Shown one piece after another: positions 33,431-45,835 of a stretch of DNA of 64,000 nt. The position numbers were made by a program, and so were the translations under genes. Origin of the DNA: Lepus europaeus. Taxonomy: Eukaryota > Chordata > Mammalia > Lagomorpha > Leporidae. The notes under the pieces were generated by a model. The model had not been told where the DNA came from and searched no databases. It saw only the letters and a list, made by a program, of their open reading frames with translations. The first letter of the stretch is position 1. Each line of letters starts with the position of its first letter. The stretch spans positions 77,205,179 through 77,269,178 of the forward strand of contig NC_084840.1 of NCBI RefSeq assembly GCF_033115175.1, in the 5' to 3' direction.

Positions 33431-33955
33431 AGTTATTACAGAATGCAGGAATTACATTATTTATTGGATAGTAAAAAGATACCTTACATATTCTTGGAGG
33501 GAGCTACCTTCTCTATCTTTCAAGGCTATGTGTTACTAAATCTTCTGGGAAAAGTAGGTTGGAATCAGTGCCTCTGTTTATCAATTTTCTGGAATGCTTC
33601 TAAAGCATGGAGATAGCTACCATGTCAACAGGTTAAATGAACATGAAACTGCAGCATGTGTTCTTTGCTTTAGCTGAAATCATCCATGTAAATACCCCCA
33701 GAGAAATGGGTTCTGATGTGTCAGATTTGTCCTAAGTTATTGATACAAGGATCGTAACATAACCTCTGGATTATATCTGCATGTGGAAGAAGGAAGAGCC
33801 AAGAAGAAATGAGAGATGTTCTAGTCTTCACTGGACACTATCGAGAGTGTGTTCTTGTCCTAAACTTCTTATTACCAGGTGCCAAAAAAAGGAAAATTGA
33901 GGATGAATGTTTGACACAGAGATTACGATACTACTTGAAATACCAACGTCCCTTA
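33431..33955. other. Unrecognised intergenic sequence
   Basis: No exon or named repeat is seen. A 74-codon frame at 33809-34033 runs into the SINE that follows and has no motif. Confidence 0.4.
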
Positions 33956-33959
33956 TCAG

Positions 33960-34138
33960 ATGCTTGGGTTCGAGTCCTGACTTCACTAGATTCTAGCTTC
34001 CTGCTAATGTGTAACCTGATAGGCAGCAAGTGAGTTGCTGCCACTCAAATGAGAGAACTGGATTGAGTTTCTAGCTCTTGATTTGTCCTGGCCTGACCCC
34101 AAGAGTTGTGGACATATGGGTATGAATCGCTGCATGGG

Positions 34139-34188
<50 letters not shown>

Positions 34189-34285
34189 TTCTCTCACTAC
34201 CTCTCTCTCTCTCTCATCTCTATCTATCTCTACCTCCACCTCTAACTCTATTTCTATCATCTCTCTGACTTCAAATAAATGAAAA
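33960..34285 (+). repeat. C-type SINE with long (CT)n tract
   Basis: Diverged SINE body, then a pure CT run at about 34141-34186 and the tail 'caaataaatgaaaag'. Confidence 0.8.
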
Positions 34286-34696
34286 GATAAAATGCAACTG
34301 AGGAGTTCTTGGGAAAACTGACATCATGCAAGTGTGCAGCTGAACTCTGGAGTTGAGCAATTTTGAATATTCCCACCTGAGTACACACAGACCTTGTGAA
34401 CTAAATTGCAGTTTTATTGCTCTAAAACAATTCACTAGCCTCTCCAAGAGTTTTCTGCAAAAATTCCCCTTCATTCTTGAAACTCAATTCAATCTTTTTT
34501 CACATGATCTTTAATCAGCAATCATAATTACTGTAACCAGGAAATGTAATTAACCACCACTCCCCTTGTAGTTTGGGCTAGAAATCAGACAATATTTTCT
34601 GAAACCTTGGGCACATTTTCAAGGCTGATTGGATTACTATGTCTCTAGGATTGCAGCCTAAGTAAATGCAGTTATTCTTTGTTCTTAAGAAGGGTT
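34286..34696. other. Unrecognised intergenic sequence
   Basis: About 400 bases of AT-rich sequence with no gene, RNA or repeat that I recognise. Confidence 0.4.
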
Positions 34697-35042
34697 GGGG
34701 CCGGCTCCAAAGTTCAATAGGCTAATCCTCTGCCTGTGGCGCTGGCACACCAGGTTCTACTCCCGGTAGGGGCATCAGATTGTGTCCTGCTTTCCCAATT
34801 CCAGTCCAGCTCTATGCTGTGGCCCGGGAGTGCAGTGGAGGATGGCCCAAGTGCTTGGGCCCTGCACCCCATGGGAGACCAAGAGAAGCACCTGGCTCCT
34901 GCCTTAGGATCAGCGTAGTGAGCCGGCCACAGCGCGCCATCCGCAGTGGCCATTGGAGGGTGAACCAACATTAAAGGAAGACCTTTCTCTCTGTCTCTCT
35001 CTCTCACTGTCCACTCTGCCTGTAAAAAAAAAAAAAAAAAAT
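34697..35042 (+). repeat. C-type SINE (plus)
   Basis: Head 'ggggccggctcc', body, CT tract and an A-run of 18 at about 35024-35041. An imperfect aagaagg-type target repeat is visible. Confidence 0.93.
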
Positions 35043-35094
35043 TAATAAAAAAAGAAGGTGTTGGAAAACATCTCATGGAATTTAAGCTAATCTG

Positions 35095-35290
35095 CTTATA
35101 TTTTTTAAAATTTTATCTTATACAAGCTTTATGTCCTTCCTACATACAGGTTTAGAAACATAATCACACTTCTCCTGTTCTCCTCCCTCCCACCCACCCT
35201 CCAACTCTTCCTCCTCTCACATTCCCACTTTTAATTTTCACAAAGATCTAGTCTCAGCTTATTTAAAGATAGGTTAGTTTACCCTATAAA
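35095..35290 (-). mobile_element. Old L1 3' end (minus)
   Basis: Inverted L1 3' terminus ('taaaattttatcttatacaagc') followed by the C-rich block 'cctccctcccacccaccctcc'. No coding part. Confidence 0.6.
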
Positions 35291-35311
35291 GAGTTCATCA
35301 AAATGAAGAGA

Positions 35312-35640
35312 GGGCTGGCGCCACGGCTCGATATGCTAATCCTCCTCCTGCATGCCGGCACATTGGGTTGGGGGGGGGGGTGCGCCAGATTCTGTCCTGG
35401 TTGCTCCTCTTCCTGTCCAGCTCTCTACTGTGACCCGGGAGTGAAGTGGAGGATGGCTCAAGTCCTTGGGTCCTGCACCCGCATGGGAGACCAGGAGAAG
35501 CACCTGGCTCCTGGCTTCGGATCAGGGCGGTGTGCCAGCAGCAATGCGCTGGCTGCGGCCATTGGGGGCTGAATCAACGGAAAAATGAAGACCTTTCTGT
35601 CTCTCTCTCTCTCACTGTTCACTATGCCTGTTAAAAAAAA
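35312..35640 (+). repeat. C-type SINE (plus)
   Basis: Head 'gggctggcgccacggctcg', a run of ten G near 35370, CT tract and A-tail. The target repeat is approximately atgaagaga. Confidence 0.92.
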
Positions 35641-36950
35641 TTATATGAAGAGAAAAATAAATGCTGTTCCTCAACAGAAACCACAGGGGTTGTAAAATAT
35701 CATCAAATCTCGAAATGTCTACTTGTCTCTAATACAGGTACTCCATTAGTTACTTCGGATCAGGGATTTTATATATCTGTCTTTTTGGTGACTGGCATTG
35801 ACCCTAACCTATATTAATGAGAACAACTATCAAAGCTAATAACATTCTCTTTACAATCTTTCCCCCTTCGCATATTGTACATATCCAGAAATGTTTCAAA
35901 CCCATTAAAACATTGTGTCATCACTCAAGATCACGAGACCCAGTGCATGTAAGGGCTGATCCTAGTGTTCTGTGATAAGAAAGACAAATAATGCCGAACA
36001 TCAGGGAAGTCACAAAGTGCCTCCATTGTCTCTTTGAGCATTTGGAGGGTACATTAAGCCACAGTGTCTTCACCCAAGAATATACCCCATGAATCAAGGG
36101 TGATCGAGGTGGGTTTACTGAAAATTTCATCAGGTTGTGAATTTCATGTAATATCATAGTTAAAACCTCTCAAGAAATTTCTCAACATTTAAGGCTTTTA
36201 TTTCTTGTCACAGTTTTTAAAATAAATTATATTTACTTTGACATTAGTACACCTAACACAGTTCTTTTTTTATTACTAGTTGCATGAACTATCTTTCCAT
36301 TTCAGGTACAAACTATTGTGGCCTTAGATCTAAAGTGAATCTCTTAAAAACCAAGTAGTTGAATCCTGTAGCTGTCTATTCACTCTGTTGTTTTATCTTC
36401 CGTTTGATTTATAAGTTAAAGTCACTTATAATTAAAGTAACTACTGATAGTATTAAAGTTGACATTTATTTTTAAACTAGAAAAAAGTGATGGACATAGA
36501 GCTGATATTTGTGGCAATTCAGCAAGTCAATACTTTTTTGCTGTTGTTTTGCTATGTTTTGTTTTTGTTTTGACATTCTGGACCCCAAAAGCCAAGTAAG
36601 ATCCCTGGATTTCCTGAAAATCGTAATTGAAGAATCTGACACTCAGCTCTGGCTCATGAATTAACTATGAAAACTCTTCTTTGATATTCAGGATACGATT
36701 ATTGAAAGACCAATTATCAATATTTTGAAACATAGATGTGCTCAGTTCCATATTCAACATATTTTTCACAGTCTAAATGTAAATATTAATTTATAAAATA
36801 TATCCTCTTAAATGTTTTAAATAGAAAATAATGCAAACTTACAAATATGTGTGCAAGACACAAAACAGCCTTCTCTTCTACTTCCACTGTGTCTAGTTAC
36901 TAGTCAACTAACCAAGTTGGCTCATGTTCATTTCCCTGACCAAATTTAAT
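35641..36950. other. Unique-looking intergenic sequence
   Basis: About 1.3 kb without a recognised exon or repeat family. A 78-codon minus-strand frame at 36157-35921 shows no known motif and is not called. Confidence 0.4.
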
Positions 36951-37740
36951 ATGGAAGCAACTGAAAAACATCACATTTATGAAATAAGCCAGTCCCCAAA
37001 AGACAAATACCATATGTTTTCCCTGATCTGTGTCCTAAAAGGCAATCTATACGCGTGAAATTGACACTTTGCAATATGGTGATTTAATAGCCCTTGTCTT
37101 GACTTTTGAGGACCATTGTTTTGTTTTGTTTTGTTTTGTTTTGTTTTGTTTTGTTTTTCCTTCATTCTATTTGTTGAACTTTTTACTAGGCATAGGATTA
37201 ATCTTAAGAGTATAAAGTTAACTGAAATAGGTCTTTGTAAAAAATAAAAATTAGTTGGCTGGGGTTGTGGCACAATGGGTTAAAGCCCCAGCCTGCAGAA
37301 CCAGCATCGCATATGGGTACCCGCTCCAGTTGCAATGGTCCACTTCTGATCCGGCTCTGCGGTAATGTGCCTGGGAATGCAAGAGGATGGCCCAAATTCT
37401 CAGGCCCCTGCACACATGTGAAGATGTAGAAGAAGCTCCTGGCTCCTGTCTTCGAATCAGCTCAGCTCCATTCCTTGTAGCCATTTGAGGAGTGAACCAG
37501 CAGATGAAAGACCACTCTCTCTCTCTATCTACCTCTCTCTCTAACTCTGCCATTCAAATAAATCTTAAAGAATATTGGAATAGCAGAGGGAGGAGGAATA
37601 AGGGTGGGAGTGTGGGTGAGAGGGATGCTGGGTAGAAAGTATAACTATGCTCCTAACTCTGTATATTTGAAGTACATGAAATTTGCATACCTTAAATAAA
37701 AGTTTTTAAAAAGAAGGTTTAAAAAATAAAAGAAAGAAAA
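36951..37740 (+). mobile_element. L1 3' end (plus) interrupted by a SINE
   Basis: The end of ORF2 and the 3'UTR ('gaaataagccagtcc', 'acaaataccatatg') run to about 37240. They include a (TTTTG)n run at 37119-37156, then continue after the SINE from 37573 to the A-rich end near 37735 ('cttaaataaaag'). Confidence 0.8.
37256..37572 (+). repeat. C-type SINE (plus)
   Basis: SINE head 'ggctggggttgtggcacaatggg' to the tail 'caaataaatcttaaag', inside the L1 3'UTR. Confidence 0.9.
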
Positions 37741-38281
37741 AGAGAATATCTGTTTCCCCAGTTTCTGCACCTCTCATGCTTGAGCCTCTCAAGGCACCTG
37801 TGTATTCTTGGTCATCCTTGTAGTATTGCCTTACCTTCCAGGGTCTTTGCAGTGAGTTTTACTTTTCCTTGAAGCATTGGTTAAAAACTGACTGAAAAAT
37901 GCCTACTAGCGGTTACTTCCCTACAGGTCAACAATTCTGCTTGCTTCTACTTCAGAAAGGTCAATGGAATGGCTGGAAACTCCCACCAATGGTTTTCAAA
38001 CTTCCAGGAAAATCAGTTTGGGGAATAAGGCAGTCAAAGGAAAGAAATCGTGTAAGTCAGAATCTTTAAAGAAGAAGTCAACATCAATTGTTTTAAGAAA
38101 GTGACAAAAATTTAGTGCACATGCTTCCTGTCCTGTGGATTTAACTCTAGCTTATTGTGAGGCGTTTAGCAGCATGGATTATCCAGAAGAGAGGTCTCTA
38201 ATCATCAGCGTGTGAGATGTCTGCCATATCACAAGATGTGTGCAGGAGCTTCTGGTAGAAGTCATGATGAAGATCTCCATG

Positions 38282-38321
38282 CTATTCAGCAGAGAATGGG
38301 TAATTAGGGTGGCCATTCAAA
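38282..38321 (-). CDS. AKR1C exon 9 (last coding exon)
   Basis: It encodes the tail [13 protein letters not shown] (the first F is split with exon 8) and stops at TAG 38284-38282. The acceptor is CATTTTAG. The usual ending of the family is SDEY, so the tail is one residue short. No clear AATAAA is seen in the next 300 bases. Confidence 0.88.
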
Positions 38322-41300
38322 CTAAAATGAGAAAAAAAATGCATAATCTGAATTTAATAACTCTACATACATGGTAATTACAAAGTGATTTATATGGAAC
38401 TGGCATTAGGGACATTAATCATTGTATATTCTTATTGGTTAAAGATTCTGCATTTCTTACTCTCATGATGACTGCCTTATAATAAATACTTTTATAAGTA
38501 TAACAAAAGTATTCAAATTACTTTTTCCTGGAATTTAACAAACAACACAGAGTCAAAATTCAAACATACTTCTCTCCCTAAGCCAGATTTGCCAATAAAG
38601 CCAAGTGATATCAAGTGTTATCATTTACAAATTCAAGTTGATGCTAGAAAATTCTCTTCAATATTAAGAACATATTGGCCGGTGCCACAGCTCTATAGGC
38701 TAATCCTCCGCCTTACGGTGACTGCACACCGTGTTCTAGTCCCGGTCGGGGCACCAGATTCTGTCCCGGTTGCCCCTTTTCCAGGCCAGCTCTCTGCTGT
38801 GGCCAGGGAGTGCAGTGGAGGATGGCCCAAGTGCTTGGGCCCTGCACCCCATGGGAGACCAGGAGAAGCACCTGGCTCCTGCCTTCTGATCAGCGCAGGG
38901 TGCCAGCTGCAGCGTGCCGGCTGTGGCTGCCGTTGGTGGGTGAACCAACAGCAAAGGAAGACTTTTCTCTCTATCTTTCTCTCTCTCATGTCCACTCTGC
39001 CTGTCAAAAAAAAAAGTATTAATTTTACTGACTGTCTACCTTATATACAATACCATATTAGATTCAGAATTACAAAGAATGTAATTTATAAGGGAGAGTT
39101 TCATGCCTATGGAGTTTACAGTATGTTTTTGATATGTTCATATTTGATAGCAACAACACAGTTAGAGCAAAAATATGACCAACATGACCAATAAATGCTA
39201 CCAGTTAAAGAGGTAGTAGTATTACAAATGGTTATCTCTCTTTGTTTACATTCTGTCTCTACTTATTTTAATTTTTCTCTATAATAATGAAACTTCCAGC
39301 CTTGACAACCAAATATCCACAAATTTTCAGTGCAATCAATTTTTCACTATGCTAATGTCATTTCATAAATCATCCCTTTTTTCTATTATAAATCAAAATG
39401 ACTACAGACAGAAAGAATACATATTAGTGCTTACCATCAATAACAATATATTCGCTTCCTCATATTCTATCATGTTCAATCTTGAAGAGTAAGTAACAAT
39501 TTTTTGACTACAAAATCTTTCCATTTATGACTCTTTTGGTTATGTACTCTTCCATTCATTGTCAAATCTTCCCCATAACTTATCTACTAATTTAAGGTCT
39601 CTATACTTCACAGAATAAAAACTAAGGGCTCCATTGACCAAATTAAGACCAACCTGTCTGCAGGCAATGAAGATTTTGGGGTCTTGATTGAGCATACAAT
39701 GAAAACGAAGGAGAAATATGACAATATTCAAAACATTAAATGGATAGAATCCAATCAATGATTACATAGGAGGTGAATGGGAATTTCAGGCATGGAATAC
39801 AGTGGTAATATAAATGCTTTCAATCTGTGAAAGAATTCATCAGGTTCCTGGAAGGTGCTATTAACTGGATTCTGGAAATACTGAAGAAGCCTCATTGATA
39901 ATATCCATAGTGTATGCCTACCAATTCACTCTAGATTACAGAGGTCTTTATGGAGATGTTGATTCAAGCATGGTGTTTCCTGATCTGAAAAGTTCCACGG
40001 AATGAGAAGCACAGCGGGGGATGTATAAAAGTCCACACTGACATGGACTCTCTCAGCTGGTTTCTGTCAGTAACTGGAGCTCTATTGAGAAATTGAGAAG
40101 ACAATCCAGAAAGTTCCTGTCTCACACCAGGCTCCTTGTTCAACTCTAGCTTTCTGATGTTTAGGTAACTTCCAACACTCATTCTACATTGCTTCTCCAA
40201 AAATAAGTTGTGGCAAGATATAAGCCAAAGGCACTTACAAACTCGCAGAAACATATCGAATATTTCTGTTCAGACCATCTAGGACTCTCATGTCCTCAGG
40301 AGTCAAGTGGAATTCAAAAACCTATCAAAGAGTAAATTTTTAAATTATTCCTACTGTGTCTTACTAAGATAGAAAATCCAGAGGAATTACATTGAATGGT
40401 GTAAGGACAATGCATAAATATCTCAGAAGTTTCCAAAACTTATTAAAGACATCAATAAAACATTAATGTGATTAATGAATATCAGCTAAAAGTAAATAGA
40501 AATCAATACCTAGATTTAGTTAATTTCAACTGCACAAAACTACAGATGAAAGATCCCAAAACAAGCTGGAGATGAATCAAAGCTGACAACGTACAAAGAT
40601 AAATGGACCGTGTATCACAGAATCTAGAAAAATCTAGGGGAATACTTTTGAAATATATAAGACATTTTACCAAGTAGCATGGAGATAGTTGGATTTCTGT
40701 ACTCCATCCATTAACATGTATAACGTCAAAAATATTCTTTCAACATAATTCAAATGCAGTGACATCAGGTGCAAAGGCTAGGAGAACATCCTTGAGGATA
40801 TGATTGTCTAAATTGGGGGTACTTTAAAGATCAAAAATATTGTCACTAATTGATAACATATTAAAACAAATGGCTGCCTGACAGGTTGTTTATTAAGACC
40901 CTAAACTGAAGATTCAAAGAAAGAGAGACAGAGAAAACAAGAAATGTCAGAAGCTTAAAATTAAAATAATCTAGCAAATAGACTTTCACTATTTTATTAC
41001 TGAATCTCTTTTGCATATTTAAAATTCTCCTTTTAGCCTTTTTTGTTAGTTTTTGGAAAATTTTTTTTGTTTCATATTGCTTTTAAATTTACAAAACAAA
41101 AAAATGTAGACTTGTACATACACTTCCCATATTACTCACATCTACCTGATATTTGTAAGTGGTCACAATTCATAAAACCGTACCAAATTCAAATTTCCCT
41201 ATTTTGTAATCCAAACTCCCCATATTCTTTCTGTTTCTGCGGGCTCCAGTAATCAACATCCGGTGTTCTTATTTAACTCTCCTAAGTTTTGTAGAACATG

Positions 41301-44300
41301 CAGCATATGTCTTTTTGTACATGACTTATCAGCTAACATGGTATATTCTGGTTCCAGCCATTTTGGTGCAAATAATAGGATTTCATGGTGAAAACATACC
41401 ACATTTTTTTTATAAATTAACCTACTCATGGACACTTAGGATCCACAGTATTGTCAATCAGAAACCAGTTCTTCCAAATAGATTGACAATCTCAATACAC
41501 CCACCTAAGGACTTTAGGTGGAAATTGATAAACTCATTGTAAATTTTATATCACTGAATAGTCAGTGAAGAATAGCCCAGATATTCCTCAAAAAGATAAT
41601 ACAGAGGCTTGTTTTGTGGCACAGGAGGTTAAGCTGCCACTTGTGATACCACATCCCATACTGGATGGTTCGGTTACAGTCTGAGCTGCTCCACATCTGA
41701 ACCAACCTCCTGCTAATGTGCAAGGGAAGGCAGCACTCTCTCACTCTGCCTTCAAATCAAATAAGTAAATCTTTTTAAAAATAAATAAAAGGATATAGGA
41801 GAAAATTACCACTCTTCACAATATAATGTATTTTTCAATATAATTAAGATAGTACAGAAAAGTAAGTCAGCACACTGAAGAGAAGCAGAGTCCAGAAATG
41901 TTGTTGTTGTGAAGTATATCTGCTATTCATTTAGTAAACATATAGGTATATTTGTCTCATTATTCCAAGTAATATATAAATTCCAATGGAGTGAAAGTCT
42001 AAATTTGGAAGGAAAGACAACAACAATTTTGTAAGCTAATTTAGTATAATCCTACACATTTCCCATATAGGTCAAAACATGACACTTATTAACCACAAAA
42101 AAGGCATGAATAATTTGATGACACAGAGAAGTAACTTTTGTTCATAAAAATAGACTGTATAGAGAATGAAAACTAAGGCACATCTTGGAATAAAATGCCT
42201 CAACAAATACATCTGAGTCTAAAAAATGGTATACAGAATATATCAATGTGAAAGGCAGTTTATAGTAATGTCACTCAAAATTGCACACATCCCAGCATCC
42301 TTGCTCTTGTTACATGAAGCTGGCCCATCTTATAACTCACGTTTAGGATAGTATTTAAAGAAGTAATCGTGCATCTGTTCCCAGGAGGCTTTGCAAATAT
42401 GCACAGAATACCTTAGAATTCTGTAATGGGATGATATAAAGCCTGATAGAATTTACTGAAAGGGGAACAACCGTATGGGGAGAAGTGAAGTAGAACAGAG
42501 AGTGTCTCAATAAAAACTCTGAATCAGAGCTCACCCACTGTCCAGCAAAGGCAGCAGAGACTCAATGAGAAATACATGAAGGTTGCAGACAAGAAGAGAA
42601 GCAGAGGACTGAGTGCAAATGGTCAAAGTTAACTGTCAAACTACAAAGCTGCGAACCATAATAAAACTTTTAAAATTAAATCTCTACTTTGGGAAGATTG
42701 TATTTTACAAATACGATAGCTACTTGTATTATAGTTGTCTCCTGTTTTAAAATAAAATACAATTCATTTAAGTAAGACTTGGGTAGATGCCAGACTAAAG
42801 AGATAAAACAGAGTGAAAAGCTATATAAATTTTAAACTACATGAGAACTAAGGGAAACACAAAATAAATCATAAATATTGTAGGCAGAATAATAGCCAAT
42901 TCAACTACCTTATTTAAGGAATTGATGAAAAATAGCTGCCAGATGACAGGACTACACAATAAATTGCAGAATTCATGCTGAAACACAAACCTCAGAATTC
43001 TGCACCCTGGCAACTCAATCCAGGCATGTAGGCTTCCCTGCTCTACAGCAAAAGAAAACACTTACAAATGGGCAATAAGAAGAAACACACAGGAGATGAC
43101 AGGGACACCCAGATACCACAAAGGTATCCTGAGTGCCTACAAAGAAGACACACATGATGGATACTGTAGGAGCCCCAGTGCCCAAAGCCCCACTCATCAC
43201 CTGCAAATTCTCTTTGATTCGCTTCTCATTGAAACTCTTGGCCAAAACCACAAGCCCACGCTGTAGCAAGTAACGAAGGGCAATCAGTGCTGGACTTCGC
43301 TTGTGCTTTTTTGCCAGGGCACCAAGAACTGGATCATCTAAGAGAACCGGAGTGTTCTGATCCACCCTAGGAGGAAAGGCAACAATGCTGAATTTCTGAG
43401 TTCATGTATTTGGTTTGTTAGGAGGATTCCAAAACAGACTACAGTGCCTACTCTAGACCAGTGCTACTCAAATGTGGTCTCAGGAAGCAGAACCACAGTC
43501 ATCTGTGATTTATAGAATGAAAGACTACTCATCCATCCAAAGCAATGAAATCCTTCTTTTGCAACCAAATGGATGTAGCTGAAAATCATTATACTTAATG
43601 ACATGAGCCACTCCCAAAAAGACAAATATCATGCATTTTCACTGTTCTGTGGTAACTAATAGAGTACAAAAAACATGTAATGTGTATGCACAAAATTGAT
43701 ATTTTGAGATCTGTTGATTGTTTAGAGCCCTTGTCCCTACAGTTGAAGGGCAGTACTATTTTCTGCTTACTACTTATTGAATTATTGACTTATTTAGTAA
43801 ATTTAGTCTTATGAGTATAAAATAAACCAAAAGTGGGTCATTGTAAAAATTAAAAGAAAGAATAAAAAAGGAAGGAGGAGAGGGTGCCAGTGTAGACGGG
43901 AGGGTAGCAGGAGAAGTATCCCTATGCTCCAAAATCTATATTTGTAGAATTCACGAAATTTGCTCACGTTAATAGTGAATAAATTATTTTTTTAAAAAAG
44001 AAATGCTAATTCTCCCCTTATACTGCAATATTTCGGAGTTAATGCCAGAAAAGTGGTTATGCTTTGAATGCTAACGTTGCAACAGCAAAGTTGTTTTAGG
44101 TAAGTTTGCTAGTGTCCTCATTACCATTCTCCATATTTTTGACTTCCCAGAACACCATAGGCAACCAGAACAATGTCTTTTGACTTGCAGAAATCCAGTA
44201 GTTTGCTCTGGTTGAGATACAGATGACATTCCACCTGTAGATAGACAACACAGAGAATTTAAGATTACTGGATGTACAAATACTGATGTGAAGGAGAAAT

Positions 44301-45803
44301 ATTAAAATTGAAAAGAAACAAAAAAGAAAAACTGAGTAACAAAATTTAAATGGACAATAATGACTTCCAGGGATAATATTTTTTAAAGATGTGTTTCTTG
44401 TAAGCAGCAAAAAAGATGGGTTTTGCTCCTTAACCCAATCAGGTGTTTTTTAACTGGACAGTTCAGGCCATTAACATTCAATGTGACTTTGCCTTGCCAT
44501 TTTCCCAAAGATATTTTCTAATATATACTTTGAGTTTCCTGTGATCTTTTGCTGTGAGATTTCCTTCCTCTGCCTTCTTTCATATAGATGGCCGTGTTTC
44601 TGTGTTTCTGTGTGTAACACATCTTTAAGCATTTTTTGCAGGGCTGGACGAGTGGCGACAAATTCTTTCAATTTCTGTTTGCTATGAAAGGCCTTTATTT
44701 CACCATCATTCACAAATGAGAGCTTTGCAGGATATAATATTCTGGGCTGGCAGTTTTTCTCTCTTAGTACCTGGACTATGTCTCCCCATTCCCTTCTAGC
44801 CTGTAGGGTTTCTGATGAGAAGTCTGCTGTGAGTCTAATTGGAGATCCTCAGAGATTAATCTGACGTTTCTCTCTTGCACCTTTTAGAATCTTTTCTTTG
44901 TGTTTCACTGTGGTGAGTTTGATTACAATGTGTCGGGTTAGGATCTCTTTTGGTCATGTTTACCAGGGGTTCTGTGAGCTTCCTGTACTAGGATGTCTCT
45001 GCCCTATTCGAAACCCAGGAAGTTCTCTGCAAGTATCTCACTAAAAAGGCCTTCTAATCCTTCTCTCTCTCCATGCCTTCAGGGACTCCTAGAACCCGAA
45101 TGTCGGGTTTTTTAGTAGTATCCTGTAGATTCCCAACAATATTTTTTAGATTTCTAATTTCCTCTTCTTTTCTTTGGTTTCACTATGTACTTTCCTGTGC
45201 TCTCTCTTCTAAGTTTGATATTCTCTCTTCTGCTTCACTGACTCTGTTTTTAAGGCTCTCTAATGTGTTTGTCATTTGATCTATTGAGTTCTTCATTTCA
45301 TTTTGATTTCTCTTCACTATCACACTTTCCTTTTCTACTAGTTTCTGCGTTTCATTTTGAATCCTCCTTAGGATTTCATTTTCTCAAAGGAGATTTTCTA
45401 TCCTGTCCAGTAAGGAATTCCGTAGCTCAAGCATTTGTTTTTGAACACTTCTAATTGTTCTTATCATAAATTTTTTGAAATCCATATCTTGCATTTCTTC
45501 CATCTCATCATCTTCATAATCTTGGCTTGGGGTGTCTTGTTCATTTGGGGGTGTCATAATGTCTTCCTTGTTCTTGTTACCTTGTTTTCTGCGTTTGTGG
45601 CTTGGCATTGTAGAGATATTCTTTGGATTCTCCTTCCCTCGCTGTGGTGTTTTTTTCTTGTTATAATATGACTGTATTAAGTGGACTCTCTGCTTTTGAT
45701 GGAGCCTTAGAGGCTTGAGATGGGTGTGACCTGAGAGCACTGTTTGTTCCTCAGGGTTAAGGGTGTATCAAAGGTGACACACCCAGGTGAGGCATGGTAA
45801 ATA

Positions 45804-45835
<32 letters not shown>

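Noticed and set aside
9206..37740. Further AKR1C exons of a fourth gene
   Set aside because: I looked for the exon 2, 5 and 7 motifs (for example the inverse of SIGVSNFN and LAKS) in the non-repeat parts and found none.
43015..43365. Single-exon reading of 116 codons across AKR1C exon 7
   Set aside because: The frame reads through the splice donor at 43200 into intron 7. The exon ends there, as in the rest of the family.
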